Assembly: GCA_965365445.1 (NCBI GenBank)
Contig: CBDUBS010000209.1
Location: 1-6,474 of the forward strand
From: CBDUBS01 sp965365445
GTDB lineage: Bacteria > Bacteroidota > Rhodothermia > Rhodothermales > DASSAV01
Reading direction: 5' to 3'
Length of the DNA stretch: 6,474 bases
The notes below the pieces were generated by a model. It saw nothing but the letters and a program-made list of their open reading frames with translations. It did no database searches and was not told the origin of the DNA. This document shows, piece after piece, positions 1 through 6,474 of the stretch (position 1 is its first letter; each line of letters opens with the position of its first letter). The position numbers were made by a program, and so were the translations under genes.

Positions 1-125
1 TGGCGGAGGGGCATACGACCGTCGGCGGGTTGCACCACATCGACCGGGGGTATGAGCGCCTCGAGGCCAAGCTCCAGGGCGTCGGTGCGGTGATGCACCG
101 GATGGATGCGCCGAACGGAAGTTGA
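1..125 (+). CDS. murA: UDP-N-acetylglucosamine 1-carboxyvinyltransferase, C-terminal end (5' partial)
   Basis: Only the last 40 codons are present, in the frame starting at base 3 and ending with TGA at 123-125. They contain HHIDRGYERLEAKL followed by a GVGA segment and a short tail. This closely matches the conserved MurA C-terminus (HIDRGYERIEDKLRALGA in E. coli). The Arg of DRGYE, encoded at 45-47, corresponds to Arg397 of E. coli MurA, which contacts phosphoenolpyruvate. MurA acts in the cytoplasm and transfers enolpyruvyl from PEP to UDP-GlcNAc, the first committed step of peptidoglycan synthesis. The related enzyme AroA (EPSP synthase) does not end with this motif, so MurA is preferred. 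The gene converges on rmuC with one base between the two stop codons and no visible terminator hairpin. The active-site Cys loop and the rest of the protein lie outside the window. Confidence 0.9.
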   Translation, partial: AEGHTTVGGLHHIDRGYERLEAKLQGVGAVMHRMDAPNGS

Positions 126-126
126 T

Positions 127-1737
127 CTAGGCCGGTAATCGCCCGGGGCGGTGTCCGTCGGGTTCATCTGCCTCATACCCGTTCGGGGCAGGTTCCATGA
201 GCAAAGGCCCGTGGGTTGAAGCATCAAGCGTACGCGTCGCCTTATCAACGGGTAAGGCCGAACCAAGCTCTGTGCCTGAAGCCGCTCCCAGGTCGACGAA
301 TCGCCGGGCGCTCACCAAGAAGCGGCTTTCGAAGGAGCCGGCCGCCTTGTTGTATGCGTCAACGGTCCTGTCCAACCCCTTCCGAATGTCGTCGAAATGG
401 CCGGCCAGTACGGCGACCCGGTCGTACAGCTCCCGCCCCAGCGAACTGATCCGCTGTGCGTTTTCCGCAATCTGTTCCTGACGCCAGCCGTAGGCCACGG
501 CCCGGAGCAGCGCAATGAGCGTTGTGGGCGTGGCGAGGATTACGTGTCGTCCGGCTCCGTATTCGATGAGCGAGGGATCCTGTTGCAGCGCGGCGCTGAA
601 AAACGTTTCCCCCGGAAGGAACAGCACGACGAATTCGGGTGTCGGCTGGATGTGTTCCCAGTATGATTTGCGACCGAGTTGCTGGAGGTGCGTCCGGATG
701 TGCTCCGAGTGCATCCGCAGGCATTCGATCCGGCGCGCCTCGTCCGGAGCTTCCAGGGCTTCCAGGTAGGCCTGCAAGGGCGCTTTGGAGTCCACCACGA
801 TGCACTTGCGGCTCGGCAGCCGGACGACCATATCCGGCCGCTGCTTTCCTTCCGCCGTATCCACGCTCACCTGTTCCTCGAAGTCGCAATAGGCCACCAT
901 ACCGGCCATTTCGACGACCCGCCGAAGTTGCATCTCGCCCCAGCGTCCCCGCACCACCGGCGAACGCAGCGCTTTCACCAGGTTTCCCGTCTCGTTCTGA
1001 AGGCGTGCCTGCGATTCGATCATGCTTCGTAATTGCGTCGTCAGTTCGGAGTGGGTACGGGTGCGCTCGCGTTCCACATGCTGTATATGCGTATCCACCC
1101 GTTCGAGCGAATCGCGAATGGGCTTTACGAGCTCGCTAACCGCCTGCTGTCGTTTTTCAAGCTCTCCTTTCGATTGCTCCTGCAACGTCTCGAACGTACT
1201 TCGGGCCAGGCTCAGGAACGCTTTATTGTTTAGCTGTAACGCATCCGAGGAAAGCGCCTTGAACGTATCGGTCAGTTTCCGTTCGGCCTCAGCCAGCATA
1301 CGCCGATGTTCCTCGAAATGCTTCTCCTGCTCGGTCAGCCGGGTTTTTACTTCGGCCAGTTCAGCCTGCGACGCCGAGAGCCTCCCACCGATATCCTGCA
1401 AGGCTTCCTCCCGACGCCGGATCGTGGCCTCCGCTTCCGTCCACTTCTGTTCCAGCTCACGGGCTCTGGCCTCGGCGGCGCTGCGTCGGGCGACTTCTTG
1501 CTCGGCCCGACGCAGCATCTCCGTATGCCCGGACTTCATGTGCTCGACCTCTTCCTTCAACCCGGAAACCTGTTCGTCCCGGTACTGTAGCCGCTCCCGA
1601 AGCGTATGGATCTCCCCGGCCGACTCCGACATGGCAGCCTGCACCGCCGCCTTGAGTCCGGCGCGGGCAACGAACCATGCCACGCCGCCGCCGATCGCCG
1701 CGGCACAAAGGAACAGGAGGAGTAATTGGATTTCCAT
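127..1737 (-). CDS. rmuC: DNA recombination protein RmuC family
   Basis: The protein has 536 residues, with ATG at 1737-1735 and stop TAG at 129-127. Residues 3-24 form one hydrophobic N-terminal segment (a membrane anchor or uncleaved signal). Residues about 38-250 are rich in Glu, Arg, Lys, Gln and Ala with heptad character, a long coiled coil. The conserved RmuC core follows: GRWGEMQLRRVVEMAGM at 264-280, RPDMVVRLP at 300-308, VVDSKAPLQAYLEAL at 314-328 and LATPTTLIALLRAVAYGW at 401-418. The VDSK segment fits the nuclease-like fold proposed for this family. E. coli RmuC limits inversion at short inverted repeats and is thought to act in DNA metabolism; its biochemistry is poorly defined. 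Here the last 50 or so residues form a Pro/Gly/Asp-rich, low-complexity tail beyond the core, which makes the protein longer than the E. coli one (about 475 residues). The start lies 13 bp after the stop of the pseudouridine synthase gene, so the two are probably cotranscribed. No clear Shine-Dalgarno sequence precedes the ATG. Confidence 0.96.
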   Translation of the reverse strand: MEIQLLLLFLCAAAIGGGVAWFVARAGLKAAVQAAMSESAGEIHTLRERLQYRDEQVSGLKEEVEHMKSGHTEMLRRAEQEVARRSAAEARARELEQKWTEAEATIRRREEALQDIGGRLSASQAELAEVKTRLTEQEKHFEEHRRMLAEAERKLTDTFKALSSDALQLNNKAFLSLARSTFETLQEQSKGELEKRQQAVSELVKPIRDSLERVDTHIQHVERERTRTHSELTTQLRSMIESQARLQNETGNLVKALRSPVVRGRWGEMQLRRVVEMAGMVAYCDFEEQVSVDTAEGKQRPDMVVRLPSRKCIVVDSKAPLQAYLEALEAPDEARRIECLRMHSEHIRTHLQQLGRKSYWEHIQPTPEFVVLFLPGETFFSAALQQDPSLIEYGAGRHVILATPTTLIALLRAVAYGWRQEQIAENAQRISSLGRELYDRVAVLAGHFDDIRKGLDRTVDAYNKAAGSFESRFLVSARRFVDLGAASGTELGSALPVDKATRTLDASTHGPLLMEPAPNGYEADEPDGHRPGRLPA

Positions 1738-1750
1738 GGTATGCTACTGT

Positions 1751-2431
1751 TTATGTGGAGCAATCGGCGGCCGAAAAAGGCGGATTGCGGTCGTCGGGGC
1801 CCGTTCCTTCGCCGGGCGGCAAGGTGAAGCTGGAGGGAACCGGCGAAACGATGGCGCGGTGCTCGCCTTTGCCGTCCAGGTAAGTAATTGAAACGGCGTG
1901 TAGCATCAGCCGTGGATACGTTTGTTGTATGGTTCGGTCACCGTAAACCGTATCTCCCACGATGGGATGCCCGATATGATACAGGTGCACCCGAATCTGA
2001 TGCCGCCGCCCGGTATGGGGGCTAACGGCAAGTAGAGCGTACCGGTCGCCGGATCGACGGATCACATACCGGGTCAGGCTCGGCTTGCCCCTCGCATCCA
2101 CCCCCATGCGTCCCGAGCCGAACATCCGAATGGGGGCGTCGATCTCCCCTTCAGGCGGCGGAATACCGTGAACTATGGCGGCATAGCGCTTGTCGATGGT
2201 TCGCTGTTCGAACTGTTTGTTCAAATCCCTGTGGGCCGTCTCATTCTTCGCGAACAGGAGTACGCCGCTAACGGCTTTATCCAGCCGATGCACCACGAAC
2301 AGCCTGGCGCCGCGTTCCCCCTCCAGCAGCGAGAGCACGCAGCGCGGCTCGAATCGTTCGGGTATGGCTGCCAGCCCCTCCGGTTTATCGACGGCCAGTA
2401 CGTTGTCATCTTCATACAGAACGGAAATCAT
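1751..2431 (-). CDS. RluA-family RNA pseudouridine synthase
   Basis: The protein has 226 residues from the ATG at 2431-2429. The frame stays open upstream to a TTG at 2491-2489, which would add 20 residues. I prefer the ATG because MISVLYEDDNVLAVDKPEG is the usual start of S4-less RluA proteins and the extra segment looks unrelated. The catalytic motif HRLDKAVSGVLLFAK covers residues 48-62, with catalytic Asp51. GRRHQIRVHL at 141-150 and GHPIVGDTVYG at 154-164 are the other family signatures. The enzyme isomerises uridine to pseudouridine in rRNA or tRNA in the cytoplasm. There is no N-terminal S4 domain, and the length fits RluA/TruC-like members, but the target base cannot be told from sequence. 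The last 25 or so residues form a Pro/Gly/Ser/Asp-rich tail. It is the first gene of a probable minus-strand operon with rmuC and is transcribed divergently from the secreted protein gene. Confidence 0.95.
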   Translation of the reverse strand: MISVLYEDDNVLAVDKPEGLAAIPERFEPRCVLSLLEGERGARLFVVHRLDKAVSGVLLFAKNETAHRDLNKQFEQRTIDKRYAAIVHGIPPPEGEIDAPIRMFGSGRMGVDARGKPSLTRYVIRRSGDRYALLAVSPHTGRRHQIRVHLYHIGHPIVGDTVYGDRTIQQTYPRLMLHAVSITYLDGKGEHRAIVSPVPSSFTLPPGEGTGPDDRNPPFSAADCST

Positions 2432-2632
2432 CGGCCCGGCGTAGTTAGTGCATTCTTCTGCGAAGTTCGGACCCAACGGGTTAAACCACAAGGAAAAGCC
2501 GCACTACCTGCCTTCCGATCTCAACGAGGCGCAGGCCTCCTCCAACGATCCGCAGATCGGTATGAATCAACTTGTCTCGCTCTTTCCTATCTTTCGACCG
2601 ATATACCCGTGGTACTTTCCCTGTTTACTTGC
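2432..2632. other. Divergent intergenic region
   Basis: These 201 bp separate the start of the minus-strand pseudouridine synthase gene from the start of the plus-strand secreted protein gene, so both promoters are expected here. I see no convincing sigma-70 pair and no convincing Bacteroidota-type promoter (-33 TTTG / -7 TAnnTTTG) on either strand. The best partial match on the plus strand is TATCTTTC at 2588-2595, which lacks a correctly spaced upstream element. The middle of the region holds nested inverted repeats, listed separately. If the synthase really starts at the TTG at 2491, the non-coding part shrinks to about 140 bp. Confidence 0.6.
2515..2560. repeat. Nested inverted repeats in the divergent promoter region
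   Basis: An outer 7-bp inverted repeat pairs CCGATCT (2515-2521) with AGATCGG (2554-2560). Inside it lies a 5-bp hairpin, GAGGC (2526-2530) and GCCTC (2535-2539) around a 4-nt loop. An alternative 5-bp hairpin, CGATC (2546-2550) with GATCG (2555-2559), competes with the outer stem. All of these match perfectly by eye. The location between two divergent genes would suit a regulator-binding site or a structured 5' leader, but no regulator is visible and short repeats like these can occur by chance in GC-rich DNA. Confidence 0.4.
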
Positions 2633-4690
2633 ATGTGGTCCCTCCGCCGGTTTTTCTTCGTTAGCTTGATCTGTATTCCTTTCGGCTCTGCGTTTGCTCA
2701 GAAAGACGGGGAGATTCCTCCCTTTCCCCGCATATGGACCACGTATCGGCCTGTCAGGGGCTACGATGCCGATTTCGAGGATTTGAAACGCCACGCCGTC
2801 GATGCCGTCGATGTAGGAAACCAGCGCGACAGCCTGACGGCTCTACTCGCGGCCGCTCGTCGGCACGACATCAAAATCATTACCCGTGTAGAGACGCCCC
2901 GGGCTTCCGAAGTCATCGGAGCCGTGCAGGCGGTCATGATAGGGGGCGCGTATCAGGGTAAAGCTATCGACCGCTTTCGGTTTCCGTTCACCGCCTCGCG
3001 GCAGGAGATCGTCATAGAAGCGCCCATATACCACCGAGAGCAGGTTTACGGCGATGCAGGGCATTACTACCTTGGCCTCGGCGAGCCGCTCCGTGCCGAA
3101 GTGGCGGTCAGGCAGAAAGAATTCGACGGCGCTGCCCACGTCCTCCGCATTCCGGCTTCTCTCACCCGGCAGGACGAGCGCCACTGGCGTATGCAGTTCG
3201 ATCTGACAGGGGTTCGTGGAGACCTGCAAAACGTCATGCTTGCTGTTTACTGGACGTGCGACCGGGAAGAACGAGGTTTTCATAACGGCCTTTCGGCCCG
3301 TGCCCCTTCGTCGCAGGCGGCGGCAGCGGACGCGGCCCGCCGGATGGTAAACACCTGGAAGGAAGCCAACGGCGGAACGTTTCCCGGCGATCAGGTTTTC
3401 GCCGTGCGTATTGGAGATGAGGAATGGAACCGTAGCGGTCATACCTCGACTACCGAGGCGGCTTCATATCCGCTGTGGGACTATTCGGAAGCGGCCGTGA
3501 CGGCATTCAAGTCTCGCTACCCCGACCTCGAAGTTCCTCTCGGGCGATCATGGATCGATACGTTCGGACGGGAGGCATATGCCGCCTGGCTCTATTTATA
3601 CCACGAAGGGAATGCGGCGCTCGTACGCACCATCAAACAGGCGCTGAACGAAGCGGGAGCCCCCAACCTGCTGACCTTTCGTAACCTGACCAGGGCGGGC
3701 GTCTACTCGGAAATGAACGACGTGGACGGCACCGGCCTGGACCTGCTCGTACAGGCATTCGACATTGCTCAGATAGACCCTTATCCTGTCGGCGCGCGAA
3801 GCTATAATGAGTCGCTCATTCCAACCGATATGGCTTACGTGTCCGGTCTGGCCCGGCGGCATGGGAAATATCTGGTCCCGTGGATGCAGGGACATCAATA
3901 CTATCCCGAAGGCTATTTCGGCCTGGTACATCCCTCGCCTGAGCAGGCCAATCGCATGATCCTTCAACATCGCCGGTTCAACCCCGATGCGCTCCTGTGG
4001 CTCGGCTATGGCCCGGGTGAATTTTATACGTTCCCAACCATGCGGCCCGATACCTGGGAGGCTGTTACCGCCGCACATTGGGAATATTTCATGGAACCGC
4101 GCAGACCGCTCCGATCCCGGCTGGGCGTCGTGCGCCCCTATACCGTGCGGGCCCTTCGGGATGCAGAACACACGGCGCCTCAGGACCGCTTCCTGACCGA
4201 TGTGGTACTGGCATACCTGAACCGAGAGGGAATCCCTTTCGAGCCTATTGAACCGCTCGATACGGACGAACTGGAAACGAACCTTCTTCGGCGCTACCAG
4301 TGGCTGGTTTCATCCGTCGGCGATCTATCGACGGCGGCCCTGTATCCCTTTCGGGAAGCCCGGCGTCCCGTGGCGCTGCTGATCGAGGGAGCCGACCGCT
4401 CCGAGATCGACTACCCCCTTACCGGGATCAAGTCGTTCAGGCGCCGAAGCGAGGGCAAACCATTGCAGGTCAAGGCCGCAGACGGAACGACGTTCGAGGC
4501 GGAAGCGGCAGACTTTTACGAACTCGATCCGCAGGTCGTTGTGCTGGCTACGATCGACGGCAGCCCCGTCGTGTGGCAGAACGACGACCTTTTGTTCATC
4601 GCCGTTCGGGGAAGCGATGAAGATCTTCCGGCCTTCCTCTGGAACAGGCTCCAGGAAACGGCTCGCGTGCAGCCCACCCCGATGCGCTGA
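2633..4690 (+). CDS. Secreted putative glycoside-hydrolase-like (TIM-barrel) protein of unknown specificity
   Basis: The protein has 685 residues from the ATG at 2633. This start is chosen because it begins a clear Sec signal peptide: Trp-Ser-Leu then Arg5-Arg6, a hydrophobic stretch at 7-18, and likely cleavage after Ala22 (AFA motif), with no lipobox. The mature protein is therefore probably periplasmic or exported. Residues about 33-90 show beta/alpha units typical of a barrel start (IWTTYRPVRGYDADFEDLK, then AARRHDIKIITRVE). Residues about 115-210 look beta-rich and may be an inserted or accessory beta-sandwich. Residues about 240-485 resume alternating strands and helices, with acidic strand ends at RIGDEEWN (260-266), QIDPYPVG (380-387) and GYGPGEFYT (458-466). 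Glu263/Glu264 and Glu463 are my guesses for catalytic acids. Residues about 490-665 look Rossmann-like, as in the glutaminase-like third domain of GH42-type enzymes. I do not recognise a characterised family. The gene lies 88 bp upstream of a KDG kinase, which suggests a role in polysaccharide use. No Shine-Dalgarno sequence is seen. Confidence 0.85.
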   Translation: MWSLRRFFFVSLICIPFGSAFAQKDGEIPPFPRIWTTYRPVRGYDADFEDLKRHAVDAVDVGNQRDSLTALLAAARRHDIKIITRVETPRASEVIGAVQAVMIGGAYQGKAIDRFRFPFTASRQEIVIEAPIYHREQVYGDAGHYYLGLGEPLRAEVAVRQKEFDGAAHVLRIPASLTRQDERHWRMQFDLTGVRGDLQNVMLAVYWTCDREERGFHNGLSARAPSSQAAAADAARRMVNTWKEANGGTFPGDQVFAVRIGDEEWNRSGHTSTTEAASYPLWDYSEAAVTAFKSRYPDLEVPLGRSWIDTFGREAYAAWLYLYHEGNAALVRTIKQALNEAGAPNLLTFRNLTRAGVYSEMNDVDGTGLDLLVQAFDIAQIDPYPVGARSYNESLIPTDMAYVSGLARRHGKYLVPWMQGHQYYPEGYFGLVHPSPEQANRMILQHRRFNPDALLWLGYGPGEFYTFPTMRPDTWEAVTAAHWEYFMEPRRPLRSRLGVVRPYTVRALRDAEHTAPQDRFLTDVVLAYLNREGIPFEPIEPLDTDELETNLLRRYQWLVSSVGDLSTAALYPFREARRPVALLIEGADRSEIDYPLTGIKSFRRRSEGKPLQVKAADGTTFEAEAADFYELDPQVVVLATIDGSPVVWQNDDLLFIAVRGSDEDLPAFLWNRLQETARVQPTPMR

Positions 4691-4778
4691 TCCGCCGGCT
4701 CTTTTGTTTTCCCATGCGATGAAGTAAACTGCTGGCTTCCGTGCCGTTCCCAATCAACTCAATACGCTCTGAATCATC

Positions 4779-5819
4779 ATGCCAGGACAAAAAGTAGTCA
4801 CCTTCGGCGAAATCATGCTTCGCCTTTCAACACCCGGATTCACGCGCTTCGTTCAGGCTCAGTCCTTTGATGTAACCTACGGCGGGGGCGAAGCCAATGT
4901 GGCTACTTCGCTCTCCAACTACGGTCTGAACAGTTATTTCGTCTCCAAGCTACCCAAACACGAGATCGGGCAGGCCGCCGTCGATCACCTCCGGCGCTAC
5001 GGTGTCCATACGGACTACGTCGTCCGCGGCGGCGACCGTGTGGGGATTTACTTTCTGGAAACCGGGGCGAGCCAGCGTGGCTCCCGTGTGGTGTACGACC
5101 GCGCCGGTTCGTCCGTTGCCGGTCTCGCGCAGGGCGAGGTAGATTGGGATCAGGTGTTTGAGGGCGCAAAATGGTTCCACTGGACCGGCATTACGCCCGC
5201 CCTGGGGGCGGGTCCGCGCGGGGAAATCGTTCGGGCATGTAAAGCGGCTCGCGCCGCCGGGGCGACCGTCAGCACCGACCTGAATTACCGCGCCAAACTC
5301 TGGACGGTTCAGGAAGCGCAGGCCGCCATGAAGCCGCTCATGGAATACGTAGACGTGTGTATCGCCAACGAGGAGGACGCGGAAAAAAGTCTAGGCGTGA
5401 AAGCCGGGTCCTCCGATGTCGAGTCGGCGCACATCGAAGAAGCGGCGTACTTCGACGTGGCTCGCCGTTTGAAGAAGGAGTACGGGTTCAGCCATGTCGC
5501 CATCACCCTCCGGGAGAGCTTTTCCGCCTCACATAACGGCTGGAGCGCCATGATGCTCGATGACAGGGAGTGCAGCGAACCCTACCGCTCCCGTCGGTAC
5601 GATATTACTCATATCGTAGACCGGGTAGGCGGCGGGGATGCTTTCGCGGGCGGACTCATCTACGGCCTGCTTGAGAAACCCGATACCCGGCAGGCGCTCG
5701 AGTTTGCCGTGGCGGCCTCGTGCCTCAAGCAGACCATACCGGGTGATTTCAATCTCGTCACGGTTGCCGAGGTCGATAAGCTGGCCGGTGGATCGGGTTC
5801 GGGTCGGGTGGAGCGCTGA
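4779..5819 (+). CDS. kdgK: 2-dehydro-3-deoxygluconokinase (KDG kinase), PfkB family
   Basis: The protein has 346 residues, with ATG at 4779 and TGA at 5817-5819. It is a PfkB/ribokinase-fold sugar kinase. FGEIMLRLSTPG at 9-20 and VTYGGGEANVA at 32-42 form the N-terminal substrate-binding signature. DLNYRAKLW at 167-175 is typical of KDG kinases. DRVGGGDAFAGG at 281-292 is the PfkB C-terminal signature, with an anion-hole glycine run and catalytic Asp287. The GGGD form, instead of the common GAGD, is usual in Bacteroidota-type KDG kinases. The enzyme phosphorylates 2-keto-3-deoxygluconate with ATP to KDPG in the cytoplasm, the penultimate step from uronates (pectin, alginate, glucuronides) to pyruvate and glyceraldehyde-3-phosphate. 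No KDPG aldolase gene (eda) follows; a convergent symporter does. The 88-bp gap upstream has a T-rich run (4702-4710) and a weak TAAACT (4725-4730) but no convincing promoter. Fructokinase or another PfkB sugar kinase is a less likely alternative. Confidence 0.92.
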   Translation: MPGQKVVTFGEIMLRLSTPGFTRFVQAQSFDVTYGGGEANVATSLSNYGLNSYFVSKLPKHEIGQAAVDHLRRYGVHTDYVVRGGDRVGIYFLETGASQRGSRVVYDRAGSSVAGLAQGEVDWDQVFEGAKWFHWTGITPALGAGPRGEIVRACKAARAAGATVSTDLNYRAKLWTVQEAQAAMKPLMEYVDVCIANEEDAEKSLGVKAGSSDVESAHIEEAAYFDVARRLKKEYGFSHVAITLRESFSASHNGWSAMMLDDRECSEPYRSRRYDITHIVDRVGGGDAFAGGLIYGLLEKPDTRQALEFAVAASCLKQTIPGDFNLVTVAEVDKLAGGSGSGRVER

Positions 5820-5830
5820 GCTCCGAATGC

Positions 5831-6474
5831 TTACGCGGCCAGGCTCCGTTCCGGCAATCGCTGCCCAAGGGGCCCGGCTGCGACATACGCAGCCAGAGCC
5901 AGTACGAGCGAGCTGAGGTACGGATAGGGCAGATCCAGCACATAGGCTCCCGCAATCCAGGCCACGGCTCCCGTCACGAGCGACGCCACGGCTGCGGGCG
6001 CCCCTCCAAACCGACTGAACAACCCGAAAAGCAATACCACGAAAACGCCGGCGCTTCCGAATGCGGACGCTTCCTCAACGAGGGCATACACGCCGCTCGC
6101 ATACATCGCCATGACATAAGCAGCCGCCCCGAACAAGGCCACGGCAACGCGGGCGATGAGCACCTTTTGCCCCTCGGAGGGGCTGTTCAGGAGCGGAACG
6201 ATAAGGTTATGCGACAGAAGCGAACCGGCTACGAGCAACGCGCTATCCACGGTGGAAAGGATAGCCGAAACGAGCGCGCCGGCAAACAGTACGTACAGCA
6301 CCGGCGAAAGGTATCGCTGGGCGAGCATGGGTAGAATCTGCTCCGGGTGCTCCAGGCCCGGCAGCAATTCATAACCGATGAGACCCATGCTCACCGGAAT
6401 GAAGCCGAGCGACAGATATAGCCCGGAGGCCGCAAGGCTGGACCTCCGGGCTACAGAGGCGGCGTTTAATCCAA
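5831..6474 (-). CDS. Sodium:solute symporter (SSS family), C-terminal part (5' end outside the window)
   Basis: The reading frame is open from the right edge to TAA at 5833-5831, giving 213 visible residues. An internal GTG at 6394 could be mistaken for a start, but in-frame coding continues upstream with ARRSSLAASGLYLSLGFIPV, a pattern usual before a transmembrane helix in SSS proteins. I see about six hydrophobic segments, at roughly 13-37, 58-80, 104-124, 138-154, 159-179 and 184-200 of the fragment. The family-typical SAILSTVDSALLVAGSLLSHN stretch starts at residue 69; its Ser/Thr residues align with the Na+ site helix of this family. The protein would import a solute (sugar, amino acid, carboxylate or similar) across the inner membrane using the Na+ gradient. 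The substrate cannot be read from this part. Its stop is 11 bp from the kdgK stop, in convergent orientation, so it is not in the same operon. The short hydrophilic tail PERSLAA ends the protein. Confidence 0.93.
   Translation of the reverse strand, partial: GLNAASVARRSSLAASGLYLSLGFIPVSMGLIGYELLPGLEHPEQILPMLAQRYLSPVLYVLFAGALVSAILSTVDSALLVAGSLLSHNLIVPLLNSPSEGQKVLIARVAVALFGAAAYVMAMYASGVYALVEEASAFGSAGVFVVLLFGLFSRFGGAPAAVASLVTGAVAWIAGAYVLDLPYPYLSSLVLALAAYVAAGPLGQRLPERSLAA
6419..6453. repeat. Perfect 11-bp inverted repeat inside the symporter gene
   Basis: TAGCCCGGAGG at 6419-6429 is the exact reverse complement of CCTCCGGGCTA at 6443-6453, leaving a 13-nt loop. The repeat lies within the symporter coding sequence, around the ARRSSLAASGLY segment, so any stem would form in the mRNA or in the DNA. 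Coding constraints may explain part of the match. It has no T-tract and is not a terminator. It could be a remnant of a REP-like palindrome or chance in GC-rich DNA. Confidence 0.5.

Noticed and set aside
1022..1891. A 289-codon plus-strand open frame opposite rmuC.
   Set aside because: Its translation is rich in Ser, Arg and Cys with no domain. It is the antisense shadow of the Glu/Arg/Ala-rich coiled coil of RmuC.
2168..2632. Open frame in phase with the secreted protein gene, extending 155 codons upstream across the pseudouridine synthase gene on the opposite strand.
   Set aside because: It is antisense to a well-supported gene, and the clear signal peptide starts at 2633. The upstream translation has no recognisable domain and is best explained as a stop-poor shadow in GC-rich DNA.
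2563..2669. A short hydrophobic plus-strand reading frame (MNQLVSLFPIF...) in the divergent intergenic region.
   Set aside because: It overlaps the start of the secreted protein gene in another frame, has no Shine-Dalgarno site and shows no family resemblance.
4691..4778. Possible terminator or promoter between the secreted protein gene and kdgK (GC-rich bases, then TTTTGTTTT at 4702-4710 and TAAACT at 4725-4730).
   Set aside because: No proper stem precedes the T-rich run, and the -35/-10 match is weak on both the sigma-70 and the Bacteroidota consensus, so neither call is supported.
6392..6394. GTG at 6394 as the start of a short membrane protein.
   Set aside because: The frame is open to the window edge and the upstream residues fit the symporter family, so this is an internal valine.

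Overview
The window holds six protein-coding genes, two of them cut by the window edges. No RNA gene, insertion sequence or CRISPR array is visible. The DNA is moderately GC-rich. None of the four visible gene starts has a recognisable Shine-Dalgarno sequence, and the KDG kinase has a form common in Bacteroidota-type bacteria. Together these suggest a Bacteroidota/Rhodothermota-like (FCB group) chromosome, possibly a Rhodothermia-type organism. This is an inference from sequence style, not a proven placement.

Layout. Positions 1-125 (+) carry the last 40 codons of murA (peptidoglycan precursor synthesis). It runs convergently into rmuC (minus, 127-1737), with a single base between the two stop codons. 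An RluA-family RNA pseudouridine synthase (minus, 1751-2431) lies 13 bp upstream of rmuC, so the two probably form an operon. A divergent intergenic region of about 200 bp (2432-2632) contains nested inverted repeats. It separates that operon from a plus-strand pair: a large secreted protein that I read as an uncharacterised glycoside-hydrolase-like TIM-barrel protein (2633-4690), and, 88 bp on, a 2-keto-3-deoxygluconate kinase (4779-5819). The window ends in a convergent gene for a sodium:solute symporter (minus, 5831-6474, N-terminus outside the window), whose stop lies 11 bp from the kinase stop.

How the genes relate. The left half is housekeeping: cell wall, genome maintenance and RNA modification. 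The right half looks like carbohydrate or uronate use: a secreted putative hydrolase, a cytoplasmic kinase feeding KDPG into central metabolism, and a Na+-coupled transporter. The functional link among these three is inferred from adjacency only. The most interesting item is the secreted 685-residue protein, which I cannot assign to a characterised enzyme family. No defence, mobile or otherwise clearly novel multi-gene system is visible.
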